DNA of 64,000 nt from Hymenobacter yonginensis (GTDB taxonomy: Bacteria; Bacteroidota; Bacteroidia; Cytophagales; Hymenobacteraceae): positions 4,402,501 to 4,466,500 of the forward strand of contig NZ_CP115396.1 in assembly GCF_027625995.1 (NCBI RefSeq). Direction: 5' to 3'. Numbering within the stretch: the first letter of the stretch is position 1; every line of letters starts with the position of its first letter. This document shows positions 9,425 to 17,591 of the stretch, piece by piece. The notes beneath the pieces were generated by a model. The model was given only the letters and a program-made list of their open reading frames with translations, did not search any database and was not told the origin of the DNA. A program made the position numbers and the translations under genes.

Positions 9425-9571
9425 CCAAGGGTCGCATCTCTACACCGTCCCAACGGCGCGCACCACCGGGTGTTGCGGCGCGACCCTTCGCGTCTCGTCG
9501 TTGCTGAGGTTGGTATAGCCCGGCGGCTCTGGTCGAGCGAACAGGAGACGCGAAGGGTTGCGTCTCTACGC
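9425..9571. repeat. dispersed palindromic repeat, copy 1
   Basis: This stretch carries several copies of a word resembling GTAGAGACGCRACCCTT. AAGGGTCGCATCTCTAC (from about 9427) and AAGGGTTGCGTCTCTAC (from about 9553) are direct near-copies. GCGACCCTTCGCGTCTC (9480-9496) is the inverted partner of 9545-9561, with one mismatch in 17 bases. A related copy occurs at 16664-16707 in the opposite orientation. The rest of the 9402-9722 gap shows no gene I can support. Confidence 0.7.
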
Positions 9572-9722
9572 TGCGCCGGCCTATTGTTTCGGGCCTATCG
9601 TTTCGGACGCGTCCGAAATGGTGGTGGCCGTCACCGGGGCGCGGTATGGTGGCCAAGAACGCAGGTGCGCCGGGGCCTGCGGGCCGTGTTTTCTATCCTC
9701 CACCGTTTACCTCGCTTACCAT

Positions 9723-10343
9723 ATGGCAACCCGCCGACTAATTACCAATTTCGATAACTTGCCCAATATGGACATTGGCCCGCTGGCCCAGAACTGCCTG
9801 ACCAATATGGCCGGCAACTCCCGCTACCCCAATGCCAAGCCCCAGACCGATGCCCTGCAGGACGCTCTGACGCCCTACCAGACGGCGGCCAGCGTGCTGC
9901 ACCCGACGCCCACCCAAACCGCCGAGCTGGCCCAGCTGCGCGTCGTCCTCAACCAGAGCCTGGGGGCCGTGGCCAGCATGGCTAACGGCCTGTTCCCTAC
10001 CGACGAGGCCGCGCTGCTCAGCACCGGCCTGCCCCTGAGCAAGGAGCGCGAGCGGCACACCGTGCTGGAAGTGCCCGGCAAGTTTCAGCTCACCGACGGC
10101 CCCCAGCCCGGCACGCTCTGCGCCAAGGCCAAGCGCCCGCCCTACGCCGTGGCCCTCAAGTACCTCTACACCCTCGACGCCACCAAGCCCGACAACCAGT
10201 GGCTGACGGTGGTGGTGCGCGACGGCGACGCCCTGCTCACGGCCTGCAAAACCGCCGACCGGGTGTACTGCAAAGTGGCCGCCGTGGGCGGCGACACCGA
10301 CCAGCAGCCCTACACCGAGGTGCTGAGCCGCTTGGTGCAGTAG
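9723..10343 (+). CDS. unknown protein with helical N-terminal half
   Basis: This 206-residue protein has no catalytic motif that I recognise. The ATG at 9723 (MATRRLITNFDNLP) was preferred over upstream in-frame starts because those read through the dispersed repeat. Residues about 15-110 look helical with a TNMAGNSRYPNAKPQTDAL-like start, followed by a basic/polar middle. The C-terminal part may be beta-rich (VALKYLYTLDATKPDNQWL) and ends in VLSRLVQ. The overall pattern resembles a loose group of roughly 200-residue uncharacterised Bacteroidota proteins with an 'MTGN-F-NPxPTL' style opening, but this is a weak impression. There is no signal peptide. It is a lone transcription unit between two terminators. 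Confidence 0.65.
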   Translation: MATRRLITNFDNLPNMDIGPLAQNCLTNMAGNSRYPNAKPQTDALQDALTPYQTAASVLHPTPTQTAELAQLRVVLNQSLGAVASMANGLFPTDEAALLSTGLPLSKERERHTVLEVPGKFQLTDGPQPGTLCAKAKRPPYAVALKYLYTLDATKPDNQWLTVVVRDGDALLTACKTADRVYCKVAAVGGDTDQQPYTEVLSRLVQ

Positions 10344-10366
10344 GGGAGGCACGCCCCCCGGCCCTG

Positions 10367-10395
10367 GCCCCGCCCCGTTTGGGGCGGGGCTTTTT
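10367..10395 (+). terminator. intrinsic terminator after the 206-residue unknown protein
   Basis: A perfect 10-bp stem (GCCCCGCCCC / GGGGCGGGGC) has a GTTT loop and is followed by five T bases. Confidence 0.9.
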
Positions 10396-10580
10396 GTTGG
10401 CTGGTGGGGCAGAGGGCGGCGGCCGCCGTGGCCCGGCAAGCAAGCCGCCAGCCGGAGGCCGCCCTTCCCAGCTGGCCTGCGCCGGCCACAGCCGGGAGGC
10501 AGCCGGCAGGGGCGGCGGCTACGTAAAAATAATTGTTGAAGTTGTTGTAGTAATCATAGGATAAACTGTCTGCTGCCCGG

Positions 10581-10588
10581 TATCTTTG
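10581..10588 (+). promoter_or_regulatory. -7 box TATCTTTG in the gap before the collar gene
   Basis: It matches TAnnTTTG exactly, downstream of an AT-rich patch. There is no clear TTG at -33. The next start codon is 382 bases away, so either the leader is long or the match is by chance. Confidence 0.35.
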
Positions 10589-10706
10589 CTGGGATATCTT
10601 CTTTGCATACTGCGTATTGGCTAATCTTTTCCACTGCTCTTGCCGGGAGCTTACCTGCCGGAGGCGGCGATCTATTTCCTGCTTTTCAACGGATTGTCTC
10701 CCGGGA

Positions 10707-10743
10707 CCGGCCTAGCCCGGCCCGCTTCGGCCGGGCTAGCCGG
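10707..10743 (+). other. GC-rich hairpin in the leader region
   Basis: CCGGCCTAGCCCGGCC and GGCCGGGCTAGCCGG pair around a CGCTTC loop with a single bulge. There is no T run after it, so it is not an ordinary terminator. Confidence 0.6.
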
Positions 10744-10969
10744 CTGGTACAGCCCCTAGCCGCTGTTGGCAGCCCCGGTTTCGTCTGCCCGGCCCGCCCT
10801 GCCGGCCTGCAAGCTGCCCGGTTTGGCGGCGCTTGGCGCATTGGCCGAGGCTCCGGCAGCTGGCAGGCGCAGCACCGGTAGGAGCGGGGCTGCCGCCGTG
10901 GCGTAGGCCGCCACCCTGCTGCTTTTCTCTTCTGACTTTATCACTTTCCACTTTTTCCTTTTTCTACTT

Positions 10970-11695
10970 ATGCGTCTGAACGCTACTCCCAAAACCCTGA
11001 ACGCAGCTTCCGCGCCGCTCACCCCGGCTTCGGCCAACCAGGAACGCCGCGGCTGGCTGAAAAAGCTGGGCGCCGCCCTGGGCCTGGGCATCATGGCCGG
11101 CCCCGCCGCCGCCGCCCGCGGCACCCGTGGTACCCTCGGGGTGCAGGGGCCCGACGGGGACTATATTGGGCAAATCATCCTGTTCGCCGGCTCCAACTGG
11201 CAGCTTCAGAACTACCTGCCCTGCAACGGGCAATTGTTGCCGATTAATCAATACACGGCGCTATTCTCCGTCATTGGCCCCACCTATGGCGGCAACGGCC
11301 GAGATAACTTCGCATTGCCCGACCTGCGCGGGCGGGTGCCGATGGGCGCGGGCCAGGGGCCGGGCTTATCCAACTACAACGTCGGCCAGGCGGGCGGCAC
11401 CGAGACGGTCACGCTGACCGCTGGTAATCTGCCCACGCACACCCACTGGCTGAACGTGGCGGCCGGGGCAGCCACCACGGCCACGGCCAGCGGCAACTTT
11501 CCGGCCGCCGCCACCGGCCAGACCGCCGGGGGCGAAAACCTGCTGGTGAACAGCTTTAATACCGCCGGCGGCGCTATCGCCAACTCGGCTGCCATCAGTC
11601 CCGCCGGCAGCAGCCTACCCTACCTCAACATGCCGCCCCACCTGGCCATGACCTACTATATCTGCGTGAACGGCTATTACCCGGTGCGGAGCTAA
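10970..11695 (+). CDS. phage-tail-collar domain protein with Tat-like leader
   Basis: Of 241 residues, about 62-130 form the collar domain (DYIGQIILFAGSNWQLQNYL; CNGQLLPINQYTALFSVIG; PDLRGRVPMGAGQGPG). Family signatures TLTAGNLPTHTHW and LPYLNMPPHLAMTYYI follow. Such proteins are called microcystin-dependent or tail-fibre-like, and their function outside phages is unclear. The N-terminus has ERRGWLKKLG followed by a hydrophobic Ala/Gly-rich stretch ending PAAAARG, which resembles a twin-arginine export signal (RRxFLK). No other phage gene is nearby. It is followed after 49 bases by the T9SS cargo gene in the same direction. The domain call is firm; the export route is inferred. Confidence 0.8.
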   Translation: MRLNATPKTLNAASAPLTPASANQERRGWLKKLGAALGLGIMAGPAAAARGTRGTLGVQGPDGDYIGQIILFAGSNWQLQNYLPCNGQLLPINQYTALFSVIGPTYGGNGRDNFALPDLRGRVPMGAGQGPGLSNYNVGQAGGTETVTLTAGNLPTHTHWLNVAAGAATTATASGNFPAAATGQTAGGENLLVNSFNTAGGAIANSAAISPAGSSLPYLNMPPHLAMTYYICVNGYYPVRS

Positions 11696-11718
11696 GCAGC
11701 GCGGGCAGGCGGACTGGG

Positions 11719-11726
11719 TATCTTTC
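11719..11726 (+). promoter_or_regulatory. near-consensus -7 box before the 1602-residue T9SS gene
   Basis: TATCTTTC matches TAnnTTTG at seven of eight positions and lies 18 bases before the ATG at 11745. A pyrimidine-rich leader (TTTTCTTTCTTCT) lies between. Confidence 0.35.
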
Positions 11727-11744
11727 ATCAGTTTTCTTTCTTCT

Positions 11745-14700
11745 ATGCTTTCTTTCTATTCTGCATTTCGCGGCCGGCTGCTGCCATTGCTGGCGGGGCT
11801 GCTGCTGCTGAGCGCCGGCCCGGCCCGCGCCCAGACGGCGGCCACCCGGCTCTACTGGGTACAGAGCAGTACCACGGCCGCCGACGACCAGCTGGCCAGC
11901 AGTACCCTCACCGGCAGCGGCGCCGCCGCGCTGGCTTCGGGCAACTCCGCCACTACCTTCCAGAATCCTAGTGCCCTGTGGGTGGACGTGCCCACCAGCA
12001 CCCTCTACGTAGGCGATGGGGCCGCCACCGGCAGCACGGGCATCTCGCGCTTCTCGCTGAGCGGCACTTACCTCAACACCCTGGTAGCGGGCAGCACTGC
12101 CTATGGCATCAACGCCGTGCAGGTGGTAGGCTCCAAAGTGTACTGGGTGCAAAGCAGTAACACCGCCGCCGACGATAAGCTGTGCGTGATAAACACCGAT
12201 GGCACCGGCCTGACGGTGCTGGCCTCGGGCGCCGCCAGCTTCGACAACCCCCGGTCGCTGTGGGTGGATGCCGCTAACGGCCTCATCTACGTCGGGGACG
12301 GAGCCAACGCCGCCACCACCGGCATTCGCACCTTCACGCTCACCGGCGCGTCGCCCACTACGCTAGTGGCCGGGGTACCGGGTGCCAGCATCAACGGTCT
12401 ACAAGTGGCCGGTGCCAAGCTCTACTGGGTGCAGAGCAGCAATACGCCCGCCAACGACCAGCTGGCCAGCATCAACCTGGATGGCACCAACCAAACGGTG
12501 CTGGCCTCGGGCAACTCGGCCACTACCTTCGCCAACCCCCGGTCGTTGCGGGTAGACGTGCCGAACGGCGCTATCTACGTCGGCGACGGCGCGGTCACGG
12601 GCAGCACGGGTATCTCGCGCTTTTCGCTCGCGGGTGGCGCGGGCAGCTCCCTAGTAGCGGGCAGCGCCACCGTGAGCTACAACGGCGTGGCCACCAATGA
12701 GGCGGCCGTGGCACCCACCGTCACGACGGCGGCGGCCGGTACCATTACGGGCACCAGCGCCGTGCTGGGCGGCAACGCCACGGCCGACGGCGGCGCGGCC
12801 GTGTCGGCGCGCGGCGTGGTGTACAGCACCACCAACACCACGCCCGCCCTCGGCGGCACCGGTGTAACGCAGGACGCCAACGGCACGGGCACAGGCAACT
12901 TCTCTGAAACCATAACGGGGCTCACGGCCGGCACCACCTACTACGTGCGGGCCTACGCCACCAACAGCGCGGGCACCAGCTACGGCACGGTGCAGACGTT
13001 CAGCACCGCCACCACCGTCACGTCCATCGTGCGGGCCGGCACCATCAATCCCGCCAACGCCAGCCAGGTGAGCTTCACTGTGACGTTTGCCAACGCCGTG
13101 TCGGGGATATCCACCAGCAATTTCAGTGTCACGACGACTGGCGCTGTCAGCGGCGCTACCATCAGCAGCCTGGCCGGCTCGGGCACTACCTACACCGTGA
13201 CGGTTAATACGGGCACGGGAGACGGCACGCTGCGGCTGGATCTGACCAACAGCACCGGCATTTCGCCCACGGTAAGCAACGTGCCCTTCACGGGCGGCGA
13301 GCAGTATACCATCGACAAGACGCGCCCCGCCGTGGTCATCAGCAGCACGGCGGGCGCCAGCGGCAGCACCACCACTACCACGCCCATTCCGTTCACAGTG
13401 ACCTTCGCGGAAAACGTGAGCGGCTTCGTGGCCGGCGACGTGACCGTGACCAACGGCTCCATCACGGGCAACGTGGTGAACGGCACCAGCCCCGGCACCA
13501 CGTACACCTTCACGGTGACGCCCGCCGCCGGCGGCACCGCTACCACAGTAGCCGTACCCGCCAACGTGGCCCAGGACGCGGCCGGCAACGGCAACACGGC
13601 CGCGCCTGCGGCGTACGCGCTTACTTACCAGCAGCCCACGGCCACCGTAAGCTCCGTGACGCGGCTGGCGCTGTCGCCCACGGCGGTGAGCACGGTGCAG
13701 TACCGGGTGGTGTTTAGCACCAGCGTGACCGGCGTAACGGTCAGCAACTTCAGTGTGACGACCACCGGCATCAGTGGGGCCAGCGTGGTCAGCACCAGCG
13801 GCTCGGGCACTACCTACACCGTCAACGTGAACACGGGCACGGGCAACGGCACGCTGCGCCTGGACGTGGCCAACAGCGCAGGCACCACGCCCACGATTGC
13901 GAACGTGCCCTACACCGCCGGCGAGGTATACACCATCTCCAAGAGCTTCGCGGCGGCCCCCACCCTGCGCATTCAGTCGGTGGGCAGCGCCAGCGGCAAC
14001 TCCGACGTGACGGCCTTCGTGGACGCGGTGCAGGTGGTGCAAAACGGCACTGCCACTGTGGTGCCCAACGGCCTGCAGAACGGCAGCTTCGAAACCAACA
14101 ACGTAGCGGCTAACACCTTTCTGTATCAGACGCAGGGGGTGATAGCCACGCCCTGGACGTTTACCGGTGCGGGGAGTGGCGTGTCGCGCAACAACAGCGC
14201 CTTCGGCTCGACGGCTATTGACGGCGGCGCGGTAGCGCTGCTGCAAAACAACGATATGGCCATCTCGCAAAACCTGGCCGTGCCTACGGGCAACTACCAG
14301 ATCAACTTCCGGACCATCCAGCGCAACTACACCTCGCTCGACCAGCGCCTGAACGTGTTCGTCAACGACGTGTTCGTGGGCAGCATCCAGCCCAACAACA
14401 TTCCCACGTACGATACCTTCACCTCGGCTTCGTTCAGCGTGACGGCCCCGGCCCTGACGGCCACCGTCAGTAGCACGGCCGCCGCCACGGGCGGTACCAC
14501 CGCTACCACGCCGATTCCGTTCTCGGTGAGCTTCTCGCAGAGCGTAGGCACCAGCTTCACCGCCACCGACCTGACCGTGGGCAACGGCAGTGTGACTGCC
14601 GGCAGCTTTAGCGGCAGCGGCGCGGGGCCTTATTCCTTTACCGTAACACCCACTACGCCCGGCACCGCCACCACGGTGAGCCTGGCGGCCGGCGTAGCGC

Positions 14701-16553
14701 AGGATGCCAACAACACCCTGAACTCGGCCAGCAACGCATACAGCGTTACCTATGTCCCGTCGGCGCCGGTGCTCCTGGCTCCCTCGGGCACGCCCGTGGG
14801 GCTGGGCCAGGCCCTTACGCTCACGGGCAGTGACCTGAGCAGCCCCACGGCCCTGACAATCAACGGCGCCGACGCGCTGTCCGGCATCATCAGCAACACG
14901 GGCAGCAGCTTGGTGGTGCGGGTGCCCGTAACGGCGGCGGCCAGCGGCACCATAAGCCTGAGCACGGCCAACGGCACCAGCAACAGCGTGGCCTTCCAGG
15001 TGCTGGCTGCGCCCGGCAACGCGCTGGCCTTCGACGGCACCAACGATGTGGTGAGCATCCCGTCTGCCCCGGCCCTGAACCTGACTACGGCCTTCACCAT
15101 CGAGGCCTGGATCAACCCGGTGGGCACAGGCAACGCCACGCAGAACGTGGTGTGCAAGTCGTCGCAGGCGCAAAACACCGGCTACATCTTCCCGCGCACC
15201 GACGACACCTGGGCCAGCGTGCGGCTGTGGCTGCACCGCGGCGGCGGCTGGAGCCAGTACACCATCCCGTACGGCCCAAGCAAGCTGGGCCGCTGGCACC
15301 ACCTGGCCGCCACCTACGATGGCACCACCGTGCGCCTCTATCTGGATGGGGAAGAGGTGCCGAATGTCGCCACCGGCAGCATCCAGTCCGGCGCGGTAAC
15401 CACCAACACCAATCCGCTCACGCTGGGCAGCCAGCCGGGCTATACTGAGTTCTACCGCGGCAAATTGGACGAGGTGCGCGTGTACAACGCGGTGCGCACG
15501 GCCGCCCAGATCCAGAACGACATGCGCACGGTGCCCGCCGGGCTGCCGGAAGCCGGGCTGGTGGAGTACCTGAACTTCGACCAGGGCACGCCGGCCACGG
15601 CCAGCACGGGCAACAATACGGGCCTGACTACGCTCTACGACCTGGCGAGTGCCCAGCCTGCCACGCTCACCGGCTTCGCGCTGGCCAGCGGCAACACCAC
15701 CAGCAACTACGTGGGGAGCCTGGCGATGGTAGTGCCTATCGCCACGGCTGCCACCAACCGCCAGCCCAACAGCTTCACGGCCACCTGGACGGCCCCGGCC
15801 GTGGGCACCGTCACCAGCTATGTGCTGGACGTGGCCACCAACGCCACCTTCACGGCGCCTGTGGCTGGCTCGCCTTTCACGGTGGCGGCCCCGGCCACCA
15901 GCTACACCGTAACGGGCCTGGCCAACACGGCCAGCACCTACTACTACCGCGTGCGGGCTCTGGCAGCCCCGTTGGCCGATGAGGGCACGTTCTCCAACAC
16001 CATCACCACGGCGACGCCGCTGCCCGTGGAGTTGACTGCCTTCACGGCCACGGCCACCGGCCCGCAAGTTGTGCGCCTGGCCTGGACGACGGCCACGGAA
16101 GTGAACAGCGCCGCCTTCGGGGTGGAGCGCAGCCTCGACGGCGTGACGTTCCGGACGGTGGGCACGGTGCCCGCCGCGGGCACCAGCGCCACGCCCCGCA
16201 CCTACAGCCTGCTCGACCAGCAGCTGCCAGCCGGCGTGCCGGTGCTCTACTACCGCCTGCAGCAGCTCGACCAGGACGGCACGTTCAGCTACTCGCCGGT
16301 GCGCGCCGTGGCCCTGAGCAACGCGGCCCCCACGCGCCTGACGCTGGCTCCCAACCCCACCACGGGGGCAGCCACGCTGCGCGGAGCCGCCGCCCACGCC
16401 CCCGTGCAGCTCTATGACGCCGTGGGCCGCCTGGTGCTGACGGCCACCGCCGACGCCACCGGCACGGCCCGCTTGGTGTTGCCCGCCGGGCAGCCGCTGG
16501 GCGTGTACGTGGTGCGCACCGGTGCGCAGGCCACGCGCCTCGTGCTGGAGTAG
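11745..16553 (+). CDS. giant T9SS-exported multidomain surface protein
   Basis: This 1602-residue secreted protein has a signal peptide at 1-30. Three near-identical repeats of about 94 residues follow (starting near 39, 134 and 227), each with a YWVQSS opening and a WVDV...YVGDG strand pair like low-density-lipoprotein-receptor propeller repeats. Next come a fibronectin-III-like domain (about 322-420), bacterial Ig-like modules, a jelly-roll-like segment (about 742-900, opening NGSFETNN) and an IPT/TIG-like domain (about 1009-1088). A LamG-type domain (about 1090-1260, LAFDGTNDVVSIPSAPALN) and another fibronectin-III domain complete the body. The end (about 1530-1602, LTLAPNPTTGAATL, then YDAVGRLVL and GVYVVRTG) is a type-A T9SS sorting domain. 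It probably acts as an adhesin or glycan-binding surface protein. No catalytic domain was seen. Confidence 0.88.
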   Translation: MLSFYSAFRGRLLPLLAGLLLLSAGPARAQTAATRLYWVQSSTTAADDQLASSTLTGSGAAALASGNSATTFQNPSALWVDVPTSTLYVGDGAATGSTGISRFSLSGTYLNTLVAGSTAYGINAVQVVGSKVYWVQSSNTAADDKLCVINTDGTGLTVLASGAASFDNPRSLWVDAANGLIYVGDGANAATTGIRTFTLTGASPTTLVAGVPGASINGLQVAGAKLYWVQSSNTPANDQLASINLDGTNQTVLASGNSATTFANPRSLRVDVPNGAIYVGDGAVTGSTGISRFSLAGGAGSSLVAGSATVSYNGVATNEAAVAPTVTTAAAGTITGTSAVLGGNATADGGAAVSARGVVYSTTNTTPALGGTGVTQDANGTGTGNFSETITGLTAGTTYYVRAYATNSAGTSYGTVQTFSTATTVTSIVRAGTINPANASQVSFTVTFANAVSGISTSNFSVTTTGAVSGATISSLAGSGTTYTVTVNTGTGDGTLRLDLTNSTGISPTVSNVPFTGGEQYTIDKTRPAVVISSTAGASGSTTTTTPIPFTVTFAENVSGFVAGDVTVTNGSITGNVVNGTSPGTTYTFTVTPAAGGTATTVAVPANVAQDAAGNGNTAAPAAYALTYQQPTATVSSVTRLALSPTAVSTVQYRVVFSTSVTGVTVSNFSVTTTGISGASVVSTSGSGTTYTVNVNTGTGNGTLRLDVANSAGTTPTIANVPYTAGEVYTISKSFAAAPTLRIQSVGSASGNSDVTAFVDAVQVVQNGTATVVPNGLQNGSFETNNVAANTFLYQTQGVIATPWTFTGAGSGVSRNNSAFGSTAIDGGAVALLQNNDMAISQNLAVPTGNYQINFRTIQRNYTSLDQRLNVFVNDVFVGSIQPNNIPTYDTFTSASFSVTAPALTATVSSTAAATGGTTATTPIPFSVSFSQSVGTSFTATDLTVGNGSVTAGSFSGSGAGPYSFTVTPTTPGTATTVSLAAGVAQDANNTLNSASNAYSVTYVPSAPVLLAPSGTPVGLGQALTLTGSDLSSPTALTINGADALSGIISNTGSSLVVRVPVTAAASGTISLSTANGTSNSVAFQVLAAPGNALAFDGTNDVVSIPSAPALNLTTAFTIEAWINPVGTGNATQNVVCKSSQAQNTGYIFPRTDDTWASVRLWLHRGGGWSQYTIPYGPSKLGRWHHLAATYDGTTVRLYLDGEEVPNVATGSIQSGAVTTNTNPLTLGSQPGYTEFYRGKLDEVRVYNAVRTAAQIQNDMRTVPAGLPEAGLVEYLNFDQGTPATASTGNNTGLTTLYDLASAQPATLTGFALASGNTTSNYVGSLAMVVPIATAATNRQPNSFTATWTAPAVGTVTSYVLDVATNATFTAPVAGSPFTVAAPATSYTVTGLANTASTYYYRVRALAAPLADEGTFSNTITTATPLPVELTAFTATATGPQVVRLAWTTATEVNSAAFGVERSLDGVTFRTVGTVPAAGTSATPRTYSLLDQQLPAGVPVLYYRLQQLDQDGTFSYSPVRAVALSNAAPTRLTLAPNPTTGAATLRGAAAHAPVQLYDAVGRLVLTATADATGTARLVLPAGQPLGVYVVRTGAQATRLVLE

Positions 16554-16573
16554 CCGACGGATGCGGTAAACAC

Positions 16574-16604
16574 AAGAGCCCCGGCGCCTGGCGCCGGGGC
16601 TCTT
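16574..16604 (+). terminator. terminator after the 1602-residue T9SS gene
   Basis: A near-perfect palindrome of 15-base arms (AAGAGCCCCGGCGCC / GGCGCCGGGGCTCTT) lies 21 bases after the stop. The T run is short, so it may act with help or in both directions. Confidence 0.75.
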
Positions 16605-16663
16605 CGCGTGTAGGGGTGCGCCGCCCGGGGTTTCGGCATCCGGGCCGCCGGGGTGGGAGCGGG

Positions 16664-16707
16664 GAACAACGTCAGCAACGGGAAGACACGAAGGGGCGCG
16701 TCTCTAC
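16664..16707. repeat. dispersed palindromic repeat, copy 2 (inverted)
   Basis: On the minus strand this reads GTAGAGACGC, then CCCTTCG-GTCT, then CGTTGCTGA-GTTG. It matches 9480-9516 of copy 1 at most positions over about 35 bases, in the opposite orientation. It also carries the GCGTCTCTAC end seen at 9560-9568. Confidence 0.6.
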
Positions 16708-16729
16708 ATGGGTCTGGGGAGAGAAGCGG

Positions 16730-17431
16730 CTAGGGCTTGCGGGGCTTCGGCGCGTCGGGGTGCTGTTCCAGCAGCTCCAGCAGGTGCTCGGGCGTCAGCT
16801 CCGTGAAATCCTTGATGTAGGCTAATGGCGCCTGAAAGTCGGCGGCTTTGAGGGAGGTGCCCACGGCCACGCAGCGCATGCCGGCCCGGTAGGCGGCCTG
16901 TTCGCCCAGTACGGCATCTTCTAGCACCACGCACCGCTCGGGCGGGATGCCGAGCTTGCGGGCCGTGGTGAGGTAGGTGTCGGGGTGGGGCTTGCCGTGC
17001 TGCACGTCGTCCTTGCCTACTATCACATCGAAGTAGCGGCGTAGGCCCAGGTGGTCGAGGATGTAGCCGATGGTGTCCTCGCCGGAGCCGGTGCCCAGGC
17101 CGATGCGGAAGCCGGCAGCGCGGGCGGCCTGCAGAAACGCGGTGAGGCCGGCCACCTCGCGGCGCTTGTTCCAGTAAAGCACCCGGTAGAGCAGCTCGCG
17201 CTGGGCGGCGTATTCTTCGAGCTGCTTCTTCGGGACGGGATTGGTGAAGACCGTAGCCAGAATCTCGGAGGCCGGCATGCCGTTGAGGCGGCGCAGCAGT
17301 CGGCGGGCGTTGGTGGTGAGGCCCAGGTCACGGAAGAGCAGCTGGAAGGCTCGGGCCTGCTCGGGCGTGTTGTCGATGAGCACGCCGTCCATGTCGAAGA
17401 GCAGGGCGTAGGGGAGGGCAGGCGTAGGCAT
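16730..17431 (-). CDS. HAD hydrolase, beta-phosphoglucomutase-like
   Basis: This 233-residue protein is of the haloacid dehalogenase superfamily. Motif I is DMDGVLID with D13 as nucleophile and D15 as general acid/base. Motif II is LGTGSG, motif III is the lysine in GKDDVQHGKPHPD, and motif IV is VVLEDAVLG. The helical cap between motifs I and II is the type found in beta-phosphoglucomutase and sugar or glycolate phosphatases. The substrate cannot be told from sequence. An earlier in-frame ATG would add 20 residues, but the ATG at 17431 (MPTPALPYALLFDMDG) fits the family start. It is divergent from pafA. Confidence 0.85.
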   Translation of the reverse strand: MPTPALPYALLFDMDGVLIDNTPEQARAFQLLFRDLGLTTNARRLLRRLNGMPASEILATVFTNPVPKKQLEEYAAQRELLYRVLYWNKRREVAGLTAFLQAARAAGFRIGLGTGSGEDTIGYILDHLGLRRYFDVIVGKDDVQHGKPHPDTYLTTARKLGIPPERCVVLEDAVLGEQAAYRAGMRCVAVGTSLKAADFQAPLAYIKDFTELTPEHLLELLEQHPDAPKPRKP

Positions 17432-17530
17432 GGCAGCGGGAAATAATACCAGTGATAGAGCAGCGTATACGGACGCCGCCGGCCCGCGCACGATTTAGGT
17501 GCCGGTGAAGCAATTCCGGCCGGCGGCCTC

Positions 17531-17538
17531 TATCTTTG
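17531..17538 (+). promoter_or_regulatory. -7 box upstream of pafA
   Basis: TATCTTTG matches TAnnTTTG exactly and lies 53 bases before the TTG start codon of pafA. The -33 region has no clear TTG. Confidence 0.5.
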
Positions 17539-17591
17539 GGGCCGCTTCGGCGGGCGGCGGTTTCGTCGTGGGTTTCTAACTGCTTCTCGAT

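Larger units (their letters stand above)
10344..10969. other. 626-base gap with terminator, promoter-like box and hairpin
   Basis: After the terminator at 10367-10395 comes a GC-rich stretch to about 10510. An AT-richer patch follows, then a TATCTTTG box (10581-10588), a strong hairpin (10707-10743) and a pyrimidine-rich run (10919-10969) that ends at the next start codon. Open frames inside it show no protein-like composition, so I call no gene here. If the box is a real promoter, the next gene has a leader of about 375 bases. Confidence 0.55.

Noticed and set aside
9425-9571. Insertion sequence remnant
   Set aside because: No transposase fragment or target-site duplication was seen; it is better described as a short dispersed palindromic repeat.
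10603-10881. A 92-residue frame in the long gap
   Set aside because: It reads through the GC-rich hairpin and has an Arg/Ala/Gly/Pro composition typical of non-coding high-GC sequence.
12651-16397. A 1248-residue open frame on the minus strand
   Set aside because: It lies wholly inside the T9SS cargo gene. Its composition (Gly/Arg/His/Ala-rich, no domains) is that expected from the complement of a high-GC repetitive gene.
10970-16553. Prophage or phage-tail-like particle, because of the collar domain
   Set aside because: No capsid, terminase, sheath, baseplate or integrase genes are present. The collar protein stands beside a T9SS cargo gene.
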